From the NCBI GenBank assembly GCA_014526335.1, contig JACTAT010000267.1, forward strand, positions 501,205-565,204: DNA of 64,000 nt, in the 5' to 3' direction. The notes below the pieces were generated by a model that saw only the letters and a program-made list of their open reading frames with translations, had not been told where the DNA came from and made no database searches. Origin of the DNA: Chrysaora quinquecirrha. Its lineage: Eukaryota > Cnidaria > Scyphozoa > Semaeostomeae > Pelagiidae. Of this stretch, positions 55,801 through 64,000 are shown one piece after another (position 1 is the first letter of the stretch; every line of letters starts with the position of its first letter). The position numbers and the translations under genes are program-made.

Positions 55801-58800
55801 TAAAAAAGTTGTTTAGGTTTTTTTCCTTTGGTACTATACGTTGCTTAAACTTTTAGGCCGTCTACATCTTGATTGCTTATAAGCGGTTGCTTTAAAAAAA
55901 AAACTGCGTGTACGTCTATGAGAATGAAAGGGAGCTGGAGGCTCTCCTCGCTCTTTTCATGGCAAGTTTGGCACTGATGGGCATCGAAGATAGGAGGGGG
56001 GGTTAAGTTTGAAACAGAATTATAACATACCTAAAAGTAACTGGATAAGCGAATCGTTCGTAAATATCTTTGTCAATCCATGGTGGGTATACCCTTCTGT
56101 TGATAAAGGAAGTCTGTCTGAAACAAAATACAAAACAACGAATATATACAGGGTGGCACAAAAAAAAGGGATCCCCTAACTAAATTATTTACAAATAATT
56201 TATTCTTAATTTAGAACTTCATGAAATTAATACTGCATGATATTCAACTCAGGTGAGATATATCATGTAAATATCATGATGATATTGGTTAGCATCTCTG
56301 AATAAATTGACTTTAAAACTTTACAATCCAAAAACGTACTGTAACAAAATATGCAACTTTATACCCTTACGTAATCCTTACGCAACAAAACAGAAAAATC
56401 AATAACTCATTCTTTCAGTCGAATGATATTCAAAATGTCCTCAATCCCACTCAATACACTTCTCCAATACGAGTGACCATACATTAATGGCCGTGACAAC
56501 TTTACTCTGGGATAATGATTCTCCTTCACGCACGATTGCAGTACAGTACGCAGTGATGGAATATAAACAGCTGGTTTTGGACATCATGAATTTAATGTCC
56601 CATTGCGCCGAGATGGAAGCTCTTATCACCAAGATATTTCTACACGATATCGCACTTGACTTGAATATTACCTGGTATTAATTTGATAAAATTCCTCCTT
56701 GAGAAAATTTATTCAGAAATTATTTACCTAAGGGGGTCCCTTTTTTTTGGGCCACCCTGTATATATAGGTACAAAATTGTGGAACGATCTTCCTGTGGAT
56801 GACAAATCGTCTAAAACTAAAAATTACGGTCAATGGTAATTCTCTTTTTCATGTTTCAATGATCCTTACTTTACTATTTTACAGAAAGTTTACAGTTTTA
56901 TGGAAAATTTTGTAAAGAAAATTGAAGAATTTTTTGTTATTGAAGCTTTTTGTAATAGTATATAGTTGCGCGGTCCACTATAAACCAGTCTTTTGACTTA
57001 TTTGGCCACCGTGCTTAAACAAAAACAAATGAACATAAATGAAAAATGAAACGAGTGAAAAACAATCCATATCTTAGCATAGGGGGAACCAGAGAATCGC
57101 CAAAGGCCAATTAAGCAGTGCGACAATGAACCTTTCTCTGATGTGACAGCTCTAGGCTTATTACATGAGCCTTTGCTGTTGCTTGCGAAGGGCGGGACTC
57201 ATGTAATAAGTCTATGACAGCACCTAGTGGTTCCTTTTTGCCTTGCATTACAGATGACTTTCATCACTCTTCTTGGCAAGTTTGACTTTTGGAGTCCAAA
57301 CCATAATCAAAGATTTTTCGATTCCATTTTGCCATTCTAAAACTTAACCACTTTGCCATGGTAAAACTTCAAAAATATAAAACACAAAAGATTCTTACTT
57401 TAAAACATCAACTTCCAATTGCGTAAGTTTCGGTCGACCAGATTTCGGATCAGTCGAGTTGATTCCAAGGTTTCCAACTTTTGCTGTGACCTGACCAACG
57501 CTTTTGGTGACATCTGTTTTTGGAGGCCGAAGACCCTTCAGGATTTCAGCCCTTTGACAGAAAATAAGAAACTATCTCAATGCGTTAATCCTGGTGTAAG
57601 AAAATGGCTAAAAGCTACAGTTAGGCCCTCGCCAAACCATCTAACATTGCTTGGCAAACATTAAAGATTTGCTTGTGAAACACTTGGACTGTTTGGCCAC
57701 ATCATAAAACATTACTCGTCAAATCTATTTGCTTGATATAAGCATAGAATGTTTTAGGAGTTTTTCAAAAACGTTGCCGAGTGAATTCTGCTTGTCAAGC
57801 AATGTTTGCGACATGGCCAAGCGATCAAACATTGCTTGTAAAGCAAAATCTCAAATGCTTGACCAACAATGTTTGATCGTTACACTCATATTTTTATGAG
57901 AAACCTTTTATAACAAAAGTAGAGAATCTCTTTCCTCAAAAATTAGAATTTCTGCTAGCGGAACGTACTGAAAGCGGGTTATGCCTATTAAAAGGAAAGA
58001 TACGAAAAGAGATTTTCAGAAAGCAAGCAAAACACTGTAGTAGTAGAGCTTCCATACAACGGACACCGGACACCTATGGGACCAATGTTGTCGTTCTTAA
58101 GAGAGTGGCGAGGGGCATTTCACTACTCAAAAAGGCGTACGAGATTTCAAATAAAACGAAAGATTTTCCAAGGGATTTCCACGAAAACAATAGGATTCTT
58201 AGACGAGATTTCCATGGAGTAAATTGCCGCTCGGAAAGGTGTCCACTGTAAAACGATGGTCTTTGGGACGAAAATATTTCTTTGTTGTATTGGGTTTTCC
58301 GTTGCCTAGAAGATTCCGTAATAGAGATGCATTGAATTTGAAATAAACCTTTCCAGAGCAGATTTTGCCCATTGATTTAACTTCTCTCTCCTTGCTTGAT
58401 CCTTCAACGTTTTGCCCTAACGAAGGGATAGAATATTAATTTAGTTCCTTTACCCATTTAGCTTAATTAAGTTCCTTTACAATACTCGTGGTTCTGTGGC
58501 ACAGTGGTTAGTGTGCAGGGCTCACAACGAAAATTTATGGGTTTGAGCCAAAGCAACGTTCCTACCACTTGTGAATATGTCGCAAGAACTTGCCTTTTAC
58601 AAAAAGCAACCAATAGCAAAGTTGCACTTGAACCCTTGAGCTACCACCACATATCTTGAGACCTCAAAGGCAGACAAATACCAGAAGCCAAAGGCAGTTT
58701 GTCAATGTAAGAACAAATACCGACACCTACTCGTACTCATTTTGCCCAAGAACGATTAAATGCTGGAACTTGTTACCGTTTGAATACAGAGAACTAAATG

Positions 58801-61800
58801 GCAAACATTTTAAGGAACAGTTTAAAAATCAGTTAAAAAAAACGTTATATCTGTTGTGAATCCTAAGCCTGTGAGTGTAGCACAAAACCGTGACCAAATA
58901 AGAAACTTTTAACTAATTAATAATTTTTCTGCACCTGAGCATATATTACGCCATATGGTCCCGCTCAGTATATTGATAGATGTAGATGTTGTGATTGCAG
59001 AGATAGCAACCAATGACAAGTTGTTAACAAAAAAGTGCCTCTCTCCACAAAAGGTGCAAAAATGGGTGCCTGGTCAATGGTTATGAATGCCGTGTTCGGA
59101 TGCACCTTCTGTTCAGATCATGGGTAAAGGTTGCCGTGTTTGAGTCTACTACTAGCTTAGGGCGGGCTACTCAGTCGACTTTACACTTTACCCCTGGTCT
59201 GGATGCAGTAGCATATAGCAGGGTGCAGCCACACACTGCGCTCAAAGCTACCGAACTACCGAGGTACCCATTTATACACCTAGGTGGAGAGAGGCACATT
59301 TGTGTTAAGAACTTGCCCAAGGTTGATATCCATGTAACACAAGTGGAAAGACTGTGGCTCAAACCCACAACATTTTCGTTGTGAGTCCAGCACGCTAACC
59401 ACTGCGCCACAGAGTCTTACACAGGAACGGATCCATTAACATGAGAACTGGTGGATCAGATTCTATTGACATAGTATTACATGATATGTAGCCTAATCCT
59501 TTGGAATCGCTTTAGAAAATGTACAGGCCGATTTAGTGTGGTTTACTTGTATCTATCTGAAGTAGCAAATTTCCAAAATATTCCCTGCTCAGTCAGAAAT
59601 TTTTTCACTCTGTGCAATCGGTAGATATTAATGAACTGTTTGAGCCTATATTAACACATAGAAGTTTGATCAGATCAACACAGAGCAATTACAGGGTGGC
59701 CCAAAAAAAAGGGACCCCCTATCTAAATAATTTATTAATAATTTATTCTTAAGTTGGAATTTCATGAAATTAATACTACATGATATTCAACTCAAGTGAG
59801 ATATATCGTGTAAATATCATGATGATATGGGTTAGAATCTCTGAATAAATTGACTTTAAAACTTTACAATCCAAAAACGTACTGTAACAAAATATGCAAC
59901 TTTAAACCCTTACCTAATCCTTACGCAAGAAAGCAGAAGATTCAAGAACTCATTCTTTCAGTCAAATGATATTCAAAATGTCCTCAATCCTGCTCAAAAC
60001 ACTTCACTAATACGACTGACCATACATTAATCGTCGTGACAATTTTACTCTGGGATAATGATTCTCCTTCACGCACGATTGCACTACAGTAAGCAATGAT
60101 GGAATATAAACAGCTGGTTTTTGGACATCATGAATTTAATGTCCCATTGCGCCGAGATGGAAGCTCTTATCACCAACATATTTCTACACGATAGCGCACT
60201 TGACTTGAATATTACCTGGTATAAATTTGATAAAATTCCTCCTTGAGAAAATGCATACAGAAATTATTTACCTAAGGGGGTCCCATTTTTTTGGGCCACC
60301 CTGTAGTTTGCAATGGCCTTCATGCTGTATGGAAATCAAAACTTAACTCTGGCTGGCGATCCCAAAAAGTTGATCACAAAAAGAGCATGACACTTTGAAT
60401 GCAGCTGTTTGCTTTGATGCTGAATTAAGTGGTATCAATGTAAAGTATGATATAAACTATGCAAAACAACAGCTTTGAGATACTTACAACTTCGAGACAA
60501 AGATGTATTGCATCTGCATAAAGTGGCAGTGCTTGATCTGGTCTTCCATTTTCATCTTCCACTAATGCTTGTTTCAAAAGAAATTCAGCTCTTTCAACAT
60601 CTTTCTGAAAACAGACATTATGATGTGATAATGCGAAGTCCCAGTCTCAGCTTTCTCTTTAAAAAACCATCAACTTAAGGAAGTGACACCATAAACTGGG
60701 AATCATGTAATATTAAGTCTAGCTTAAAAGCTACTATGCAAAAAACTACAAGTTAGTACAGTATACTTACCTATAGTGACTGTAGTTTTTTTTGTATAGT
60801 AGCTTTCAAGCTTAGTATATACCTGTAAAAACCTTTTTGTGAAATAACCAATTATGGGGTCTACAACTGGATGACATATGACATCTGGATGGACGGGGAT
60901 GTGCTACCAAGATTTCGGAAACCCACCCATTCATAATGTAGACCTTGCAGGAACAGACCCTATTTTATGAGTAAAAATAATTGGAATATGAGAATAATAA
61001 GACTTTCTAGGCTTTCTTATTGATTGATATTTGATGCGATTTTTCCACTTTTCTCACCGAATTACAGTTAAACTTTCAACTTTTCTTCAATTTTCCATCC
61101 ATTTCTATGGGGTTTTGGCTAAAATCAAACCCACGTTTAGAGAGTTCCAGGGCCAAAAACCCACTCATATGAGCGGCAAATACCTGTACCCAAATTATAC
61201 TAAGTACCCCCCCTGGGGATCTACAATGCAAAATTATACAGATTCAAGGTACAATGAACAAGGTACAGAAAAGGTAAATACATTTGTCATCTTACTTGGT
61301 CATCTGTTTGTGATATGGTTCGTTTCAATGATAATTTGCCTTGATCTAAAAACCAAAAGGAAGAACCAGTGTAGGTAGGTTTCTTTATACAAAATTTCAG
61401 TGCTGATTCATGGCTCTTGCTTAGCAAAGTGCTCTTGTGTGTGACAGACTTCTGTAAGGTATTTGTAATTTGCAGTCAATTTCATTGTGCAAATTGGGTA
61501 ATTGCATGTTAATGTTCAGGGGAAAGGGCTCAAGGGGGGAGCAACAAAAAATTTATAGGGGGGCACAGAGTTAAAATTTGCCGACAGAAGGGCGTAGCTT
61601 TTGTAGCTACACCCATTTTTCATTTTGGTTTTTTCGATAATCAGCATGAAATTCAATTTAAAAAACAAGACTCCCTTAACTTTTTGCTGAAGAATCTAAC
61701 TTTTTTCTTTTTTGTTTGCGTTTTGTGGCTGATTTATTCATTTCATCGATCCTTATACTGTATGTACTGTATAAGTTTCCAAGATAGAGACTGAAACCGA

Positions 61801-62770
61801 CGCAGATATTCAATGATATTTTTTCTCGCTTTAGTACTCTAATCATGCTCTAATTTAATGGAACATCTATTATTGTCGGGTTTATTGTAACCATGTTTAT
61901 TGTACGCATTTTATTGAAAAGTGCTGAGCAAGAGAAATCCCAAATCTCCAGACCGATATCATCATTTGCCAAAAAAACCTTCTTTGTGCCGACATTTGCA
62001 ACAGTGGGGGGTACAGTGCCCCCCTGTACCCCCCCTTTGGCAATGCCCCTGAAAGGGCTCTTCATACCTTATAGTGTGAAATTTGAATTGGGCCCACTAA
62101 GGTGAGATATTACCTGTAGTTGCGGTGTAGGTACAAATCATAAGAAGTTTAGGTGATCATAAAAAAAGACTTAAAACTTTGGGCTGAAATAAAATGATGT
62201 TGTGGCGAACTCAGTATAACAACTTACCAAATCCTATGACCCATAGCTTTCTATCAGACTGATATGATCTGTTTGTTTTAGGAGGATAGAGTCATTTTAG
62301 GCCAGCGAGACAGACAGACAAGATTTTTTATGCAGATGGTGATGTCTGTTAAGGACCAGGGGGGAGGGGGTCAACATATTAGCGGCGGAATTCCACTAAG
62401 CGATCATTAAAGAAACTGTGTGTGCACGTTCCCTTAGCCATAACACTGATTCTGACCCTAAAGCCATGATCCCGAAAACCCCACCCTAAAACTGGTGTCA
62501 CGTCTAGCTTTTTTGAACGATTAAATACCCCCGGGGCCTCTTCACTCTTCTCTTACCAATTTGTTTGTGCAGGGACTCAGCTCTGTCGAGATACTGAACA
62601 GCCTTGTTATAAACTTCGGTTAGACTGCTATCGAAATCAAGTGCTTTCTTGATTGCCTCGGCTGCTTCAAGATAGAAAAAAATGGCAACTTTAAAGTTGC
62701 CTGCCTGGTCTTCTTGGACAGCTTTGGTTGCAAATTGATAGCTGTCCTGAAGAAGCTGCTGGGCGTCCAT
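37022..62770 (-). CDS. CAPN7: Calpain-7, copy B, start to stop but without exon 9
   Basis: Minus-strand exons in order: 62557-62770, 61296-61345, 60488-60604, 58349-58416, 57399-57551, 56031-56117, 54500-54562, 54154-54217, [exon 9 absent], 52317-52410, 50549-50659, 49453-49488, 48099-48210, 47440-47549, 46529-46579, 45942-46035, 45084-45183, 43225-43271, 42750-42838, 41496-41574, 40232-40368, 40047-40109, 39600-39733, 38458-38526, 37022-37163. All junctions are GT-AG and in phase except where exon 9 is lost. Joining exon 8 to 10 shifts the frame, and TGA is reached at the start of exon 11, so no protease would form. With exon 9 restored the protein would be about 789 residues, near the family's usual length of about 810. 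It supplies catalytic His444 (PTHAYAVLD), Asn464 ([10 protein letters not shown]) and the C2-like C-terminal region. Confidence 0.9.
37877..38366 (+). mobile_element. Mutator-type MITE, diverged third copy with nested MITE
   Basis: Starts CAACCTTGTCCCTGGGC and ends near CACGATGGAGC; body like 6724-7137 but more diverged, without a readable right duplication. A 142-bp element (38076-38217) of the TAGACTTATTAC family is inserted in it, with flanks CTATTCAAG and CTATTCCGG; uninterrupted copies read CTATTTTGG there. Confidence 0.65.
38076..38217. mobile_element. TAGACTTATTAC-type MITE nested in a Mutator MITE
   Basis: Ends TAAACTTATTACATTCGTC and GTAATATGTCTA, with 9-base flanks sharing CTATTC. 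It carries CAACTAC/GTTGTTGTAG runs. Insertion inside 37877-38366 orders the two events. Confidence 0.6.
38840..39545. repeat. Tandem repeat cluster in CAPN7 copy B intron 23
   Basis: About four imperfect units with GCTCCATAAAGCCGTCACAG, GTTGGGTCTCTAGTCAT and GTCCAGGCTCGAGTCC, then TACTGTGGTA. The GGTTCGAGTCC variants resemble a tRNA B box, so it may derive from a SINE. Related sequence is at about 45430-45930 (intron 16). Confidence 0.6.
40047..41574 (-). CDS. CAPN7: CAPN7 copy B exons 20-22: C2-like domain region
   Basis: Exon 20 (41496-41574) encodes [19 protein letters not shown], exon 21 (40232-40368) [20 protein letters not shown] and [18 protein letters not shown], exon 22 (40047-40109) [20 protein letters not shown]. 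These match the domain following the protease core in calpain-7, phases 0/1/0/0. The AAAGT array lies in the intron between exons 20 and 21. Confidence 0.88.
40420..41345. repeat. Long (AAAGT)n microsatellite
   Basis: Dense AAAGT pentamers from about 40860 to 41340, with degenerate flanks to 40420 containing GTGAA, GCAAA and GAAA variants. It sits in CAPN7 copy B intron 20. Because five is not a multiple of three, all three minus frames stay open and give Leu/Tyr/Phe-rich artefacts. Confidence 0.95.
42885..43162. mobile_element. Harbinger-type MITE, GGCCAAACG end, CAAACATT word
   Basis: 278 bp flanked by TAA (42882-42884 and 43163-43165). Ends GGCCCTGGCCAAACGATCAA and complement of TTGATCGTTTGGGCAAGGCC. 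CAAACATTGTTGG, AATGTTTGACC and related words repeat inside in both orientations. Partial relatives at 14952, near 26195-26275 and 57623-57880. Confidence 0.7.
43690..44560. repeat. Array of palindromic CCAACATT units
   Basis: Five imperfect units of about 124-164 bases, each with CTCCAGCCAACATATTCCAA, ACAAGGTGGGCAAACGCAGC and TTGGCGAAACGAAGCCAACA. It lies in CAPN7 copy B intron 17. The GTGGGCAAACG core resembles the GGCCAAACG element termini. Open frames of 124 and 190 codons across it are repeat by-products. Confidence 0.85.
45084..45183 (-). CDS. CAPN7: CAPN7 copy B exon 17: end of protease core
   Basis: 100 nt, phase 1 in and 2 out, encoding [20 protein letters not shown] followed by WNPKLF and SIHS. 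This is the conserved W-x-x-W block after the catalytic Asn in calpain-7. It joins exon 18 (43225-43271, [16 protein letters not shown]) across the 1.8-kb intron that contains the CCAACATT array. Confidence 0.9.
46529..46579 (-). CDS. CAPN7: CAPN7 copy B exon 15: catalytic asparagine
   Basis: 51 nt, 17 codons: [17 protein letters not shown]. Asn464 in LKNPW completes the Cys-His-Asn triad of CysPc. Acceptor CCACAG, donor GTATGC. Confidence 0.92.
47440..47549 (-). CDS. CAPN7: CAPN7 copy B exon 14: catalytic histidine
   Basis: 110 nt encoding [18 protein letters not shown] and then [17 protein letters not shown]. His444 in PTHAY is the expected general base. No counterpart in copy A because that contig ends first. 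Confidence 0.92.
47711..48031. mobile_element. TIR element, second copy (intron 13 of copy B)
   Basis: Same ends as 991-1394: AAGAGGTCTGGGTTGGTGCA and GGCGGACATCTTGAGTAAGG on the left, the inverted sequence on the right (CTTTCAGATAAATT, then CCTCTTTGAAGAGG). Its presence beside exon 13 helps explain why the arms lose similarity here. Confidence 0.55.
49017..49394. mobile_element. MITE with GGCC end and GAACTGAACATT word
   Basis: Flanked by TTA (49014-49016 and 49395-49397). Right end complement of TTTTTCCAGGGCC. GTGGCCGAATGAACTGAACA, AGTGGCCAAATGAACTGAA and related units repeat in both orientations. The GTGGCCAAA core is shared with 42885-43162, but the iterated word differs. Confidence 0.55.
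49784..49883. repeat. (ATC)n microsatellite, expanded allele
   Basis: About 32 ATC units with one TTA interruption near the start. The matching site in arm 1 (34237-34260) has about seven. Confidence 0.95.
50899..51030. mobile_element. 132-bp Mutator-type MITE (counterpart of 33097)
   Basis: Starts TAGACTTACTACAAGAGTC; flanked by perfect GTCCGGGGT (50890-50898 and 51031-51039). Confidence 0.75.
51807..52208. mobile_element. TA-flanked MITE, AAGGAAC word (counterpart of 31915)
   Basis: 402 bp, same ends and same site as the arm 1 copy; lies in CAPN7 intron 10. Confidence 0.85.
52615..53363. mobile_element. Harbinger-type element, TAA duplication, clean empty site
   Basis: 749 bp flanked by TAA (52612-52614 and 53364-53366). 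Ends GACCCCGTGCACACGAGAGC and complement of GCTCTCGTGTGCACAGGGTC. Arm 1 has the empty site CGAAAGACTAAGATCCCG (inverted) near 31275-31292. GGATCC, GGGCCCAAACTGGTACGGAT and similar words repeat inside. Overlapping open frames on both strands come from the palindromic repeats. Confidence 0.88.
53434..53672. mobile_element. Truncated TA-flanked MITE, AAGGAAC word
   Basis: Starts after TA with CACGCTTTTTTATAAGGAAC and follows 31915-32145 closely, then stops at CAGCTTTTTACA where the SINE begins. Its right half is lost, probably in the same event that removed exon 9. Confidence 0.7.
53673..53900 (+). mobile_element. tRNA-derived SINE at the exon 9 deletion breakpoint
   Basis: Head GGTGGTGTGGCCGAGTGAAC (A box TGGCCGAGTG), B-box-like GGGTTTGAATC, body CACAAGCCTACAGTCAACTC, tail (ATT)n at 53883-53899. 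Same family as 21587-21842. It abuts intron sequence on one side and the truncated MITE on the other. Confidence 0.75.
54656..54674. repeat. Poly(G) run, 19 G
   Basis: A single-base run where arm 1 has about six C on the opposite strand (29212-29217). A likely length polymorphism or a sequencing problem. Confidence 0.85.
54840..55206. mobile_element. TA-flanked MITE, AAGGAAC word (counterpart of 28678)
   Basis: 367 bp, ends CATGCTTTCTTTTATAG and CCTTATAAAAAAAACATG, TA on both sides. Confidence 0.8.
55443..55910. mobile_element. TA-flanked MITE, AAGCAAC word (counterpart of 27974)
   Basis: 468 bp, ends CACGCAAGTTTTTTTATAAG and AAAAAAAAACTGCGTG. Confidence 0.8.
56149..56759. mobile_element. 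Mariner-like non-autonomous element, intact ends
   Basis: 611 bp; left CAGGGTGGCACAAAAAAAAG, right complement of TTTTTTTTGGGCCACCCTG; TA on both sides. The open frame at 56487-56681 is not a transposase I recognise. Confidence 0.85.
56768..56839 (+). pseudogene. LINE ORF2 tail remnant (counterpart of 27061)
   Basis: Encodes [16 protein letters not shown] and a few more residues before TAA. It immediately follows the mariner-like element. Confidence 0.45.
57153..57214. mobile_element. 62-bp Mutator-type mini-MITE (counterpart of 26686)
   Basis: TAGGCTTATTACATGAGCC to GACTCATGTAATAAGTCTA with 9-base flanks TGACAGCTC and TGACAGCAC. Confidence 0.7.
58656..58859 (+). pseudogene. LINE ORF2 C-terminal tail (counterpart of 25379)
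   Basis: Same 67-codon frame with one residue changed near the end. A truncated SINE head (GGTTCTGTGGCACAGTGGTT) lies just upstream at 58489-58560. Confidence 0.65.
59172..59415 (-). mobile_element. tRNA-derived SINE (counterpart of 24820)
   Basis: Same element and site in CAPN7 intron 3, read on the minus strand from CTCTGTGGCGCAGTGGTTAG. Confidence 0.8.
59692..60303. mobile_element. Mariner-like element, arm 2 only, clean empty site
   Basis: 612 bp; CAGGGTGGCCCAAAAAAAAG to complement of TTTTTTTGGGCCACCCTG; TA at 59690-59691 and 60304-60305. Arm 1 reads GCAAACTAATTGCTCTGTG at 24506-24524, the exact empty site with one TA. Confidence 0.92.
62557..62770 (-). CDS. CAPN7: CAPN7 copy B exon 1: start and first MIT domain
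   Basis: Same 71-residue MIT domain as copy A; the three nucleotide differences I count are all synonymous. The start is [14 protein letters not shown] and the donor GTAAGAG, as in copy A. Confidence 0.93.
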
Positions 62771-62839
62771 TTTGTTATCAACATTTGCCTGAAATTATCC
62801 TTTAGCCTCTTTTTCAATAAATGTTCCCCATCCCCAAAA

Positions 62840-62950
62840 GCTGGAATGTTGGAATGCTAAAATGCTGAATGTTGGAATGTTGGAATGCTGAAATGTTGGA
62901 ATGCTGGAAAGTTGGAATGCTGGAATACTTATGCTGGAATACTGGAATGC
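62840..62950. repeat. 10-bp minisatellite upstream of CAPN7 copy B
   Basis: TGGAATGTTGGAATGCTGAAATG-type units, the complement of the block at 21924-22030, with a different unit order and number. Confidence 0.85.
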
Positions 62951-63563
62951 TCACATGATATCAAATATCTGTACTCTCTGTAGTTTCTACTCTGTAGAAA
63001 ACATACTGGGACTATTGAACTTTGAAATGGGCCCTCTCCTCTCGAATAAGCTCTAACCTCGAATTACAAGCCCCACAAAAAATTTGTTTTTGCAATAAGC
63101 CTCCGGGGGCTTATTCGAGGATTCGAGGACGCAACCGAGAAGCTCTCCTAGTCACACAGCTCTCCTTCCGTTTTGGCTTGGGTTTGGCTTTTATGTTTTG
63201 GCTTAATCGCTTAAGCCTTCTGAAGTTAAGTACCATAGGCTTGTATATATTTTACATAAATCCAAAAACACAAACATGTCTTTGAATAGGGTTGAGCTCG
63301 GGTTGAGGGTGAAAAGATCGTAATAAGACAGTGAAAAATCTAGCCAATAATTTAATTGAATGGCGGAGCACATACAATTCTCTCCATTGCAGCAAACTTT
63401 CCAGCTCCGTGGGAAACCCACCGAAATAGGCTCCTACGCAGTTTTAGTAAGCTTACAGGTAAAAAACAAATGAGTTCATAGCGAAAAGCAACTCATAACA
63501 AAGACCGATTTACCCCTCTCTTACAACTCTTTTTGATCCCCTCAAGATAAAAGCATTGATTAA

Positions 63564-63924
63564 CACACACTTATCTTTTTATAAGAAACTAAAAAATTGG
63601 TCCAGTACGGAAAGTTTCTTAAAGTTTTCCGATTATGAGTCTGAAAGTTTCTTAAGAGTTTCTTAATATGTATATTGGCAACATCGTCATTCTACCTGAA
63701 AGATATTCCCAACCCATTTATGGATTGCAGTTGAATGCTTGTGTCTTTCCAATTTCTCTGCTTGCGAAACACCGAACACTGGAAATAAAAGAAGACATTT
63801 GGCAGTCTGATGCAAAAAGTTTCCTACGTAAAGAAAATCCAGTGTTGGGGTTCCTTTAAGTTAAAATTTTGGCCATTCGAGAGTCTGGGCTTCTTATGAA
63901 AGGTTTCTTATAAAAAAATACGTG
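63564..63924. mobile_element. TA-flanked MITE, AAGAAAC word, without the LINE
   Basis: 361 bp; ends CACACACTTATCTTTTTATA and TTTCTTATAAAAAAATACGTG. This is the unoccupied counterpart of 16968-21039. AAGTTTCTTAA, AGTTTCTTAAG and ATAAGAAAC repeat in both orientations. Confidence 0.82.
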
Positions 63925-64000
63925 TAGACCAAATTAAGATTTGTTCCAGGGAAGGCAAATAACGGCATGGAAGCAATAGCAATTGGCTATGCAAAAGAAG

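Larger units (their letters stand above)
48099..64000. repeat. Inverted-repeat arm 2 (calpain-7 copy B 5' half)
   Basis: Reverse complement of about 16900-35934. Private to this arm: Harbinger element 52615-53363, truncated MITE 53434-53672, SINE 53673-53900, mariner-like 59692-60303, TTA-flanked element 49017-49394 and the expanded ATC microsatellite. Missing: exon 9 and about 1.2 kb around it. Similarity still holds at base 64000, so the arm continues beyond the window. Confidence 0.9.

Noticed and set aside
16900..64000. CRISPR array, phage or bacterial operon
   Set aside because: Spliceosomal introns, SINEs, LINE and MITEs show nuclear eukaryotic DNA; no direct-repeat/spacer pattern of CRISPR type.

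Overview
This is intron-rich eukaryotic DNA, packed with small non-autonomous transposons and probably from an invertebrate. An anthozoan cnidarian such as a stony coral would fit, but that is inference only: no lineage marker is decisive. Two runs of exactly 500 N (15173-15672 and 36158-36657) show a scaffold of three contigs: 1-15172, 15673-36157 and 36658-64000.

Contig 1 holds the last three exons of an unrecognised, probably helical protein (827-3947, + strand, with a poly(A) signal). After it come about 11 kb of repeats without a recognisable gene: MITEs, a TAAACGCC-type tandem array and a 150-bp satellite.

Contigs 2 and 3 both carry calpain-7 (CAPN7), an intracellular cysteine protease with two N-terminal MIT domains, a CysPc protease core and C2-like C-terminal domains. 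Copy A (22095 to 35934, + strand) has exons 1-13, including the catalytic-Cys exon, and stops at the contig end. Copy B (62770 to 37022, - strand) has exons 1-8 and 10-25, including the catalytic His and Asn exons and the stop codon, but the 86-nt Cys exon is absent. The arms, about 16.9-35.9 kb and 48.1-64.0 kb, form a large inverted repeat covering exons, introns and 5' flank. Exons I compared differ at 3 of 214, 4 of 68 and 6 of 112 positions. With fixed-size gaps, an uncollapsed second haplotype placed in inverted orientation is the simplest reading; a true inverted duplication is the alternative. Neither copy is complete here, but together they supply every exon of a protein of about 789 residues.

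Comparing the arms gives filled and empty sites for several insertions, which fixes their target-site duplications: a 5'-truncated LINE, a TA-flanked mariner-like element, a TAA-flanked Harbinger-like element and tRNA-derived SINEs. The most unusual pattern is a set of MITE families in which a constant terminus is joined to a short word repeated in both orientations through the element. The word is largely uniform within a copy but differs between copies (AAGGAAC, AAGCAAC and AAGAAAC in the TA-flanked family; other words in the TAA-flanked families).
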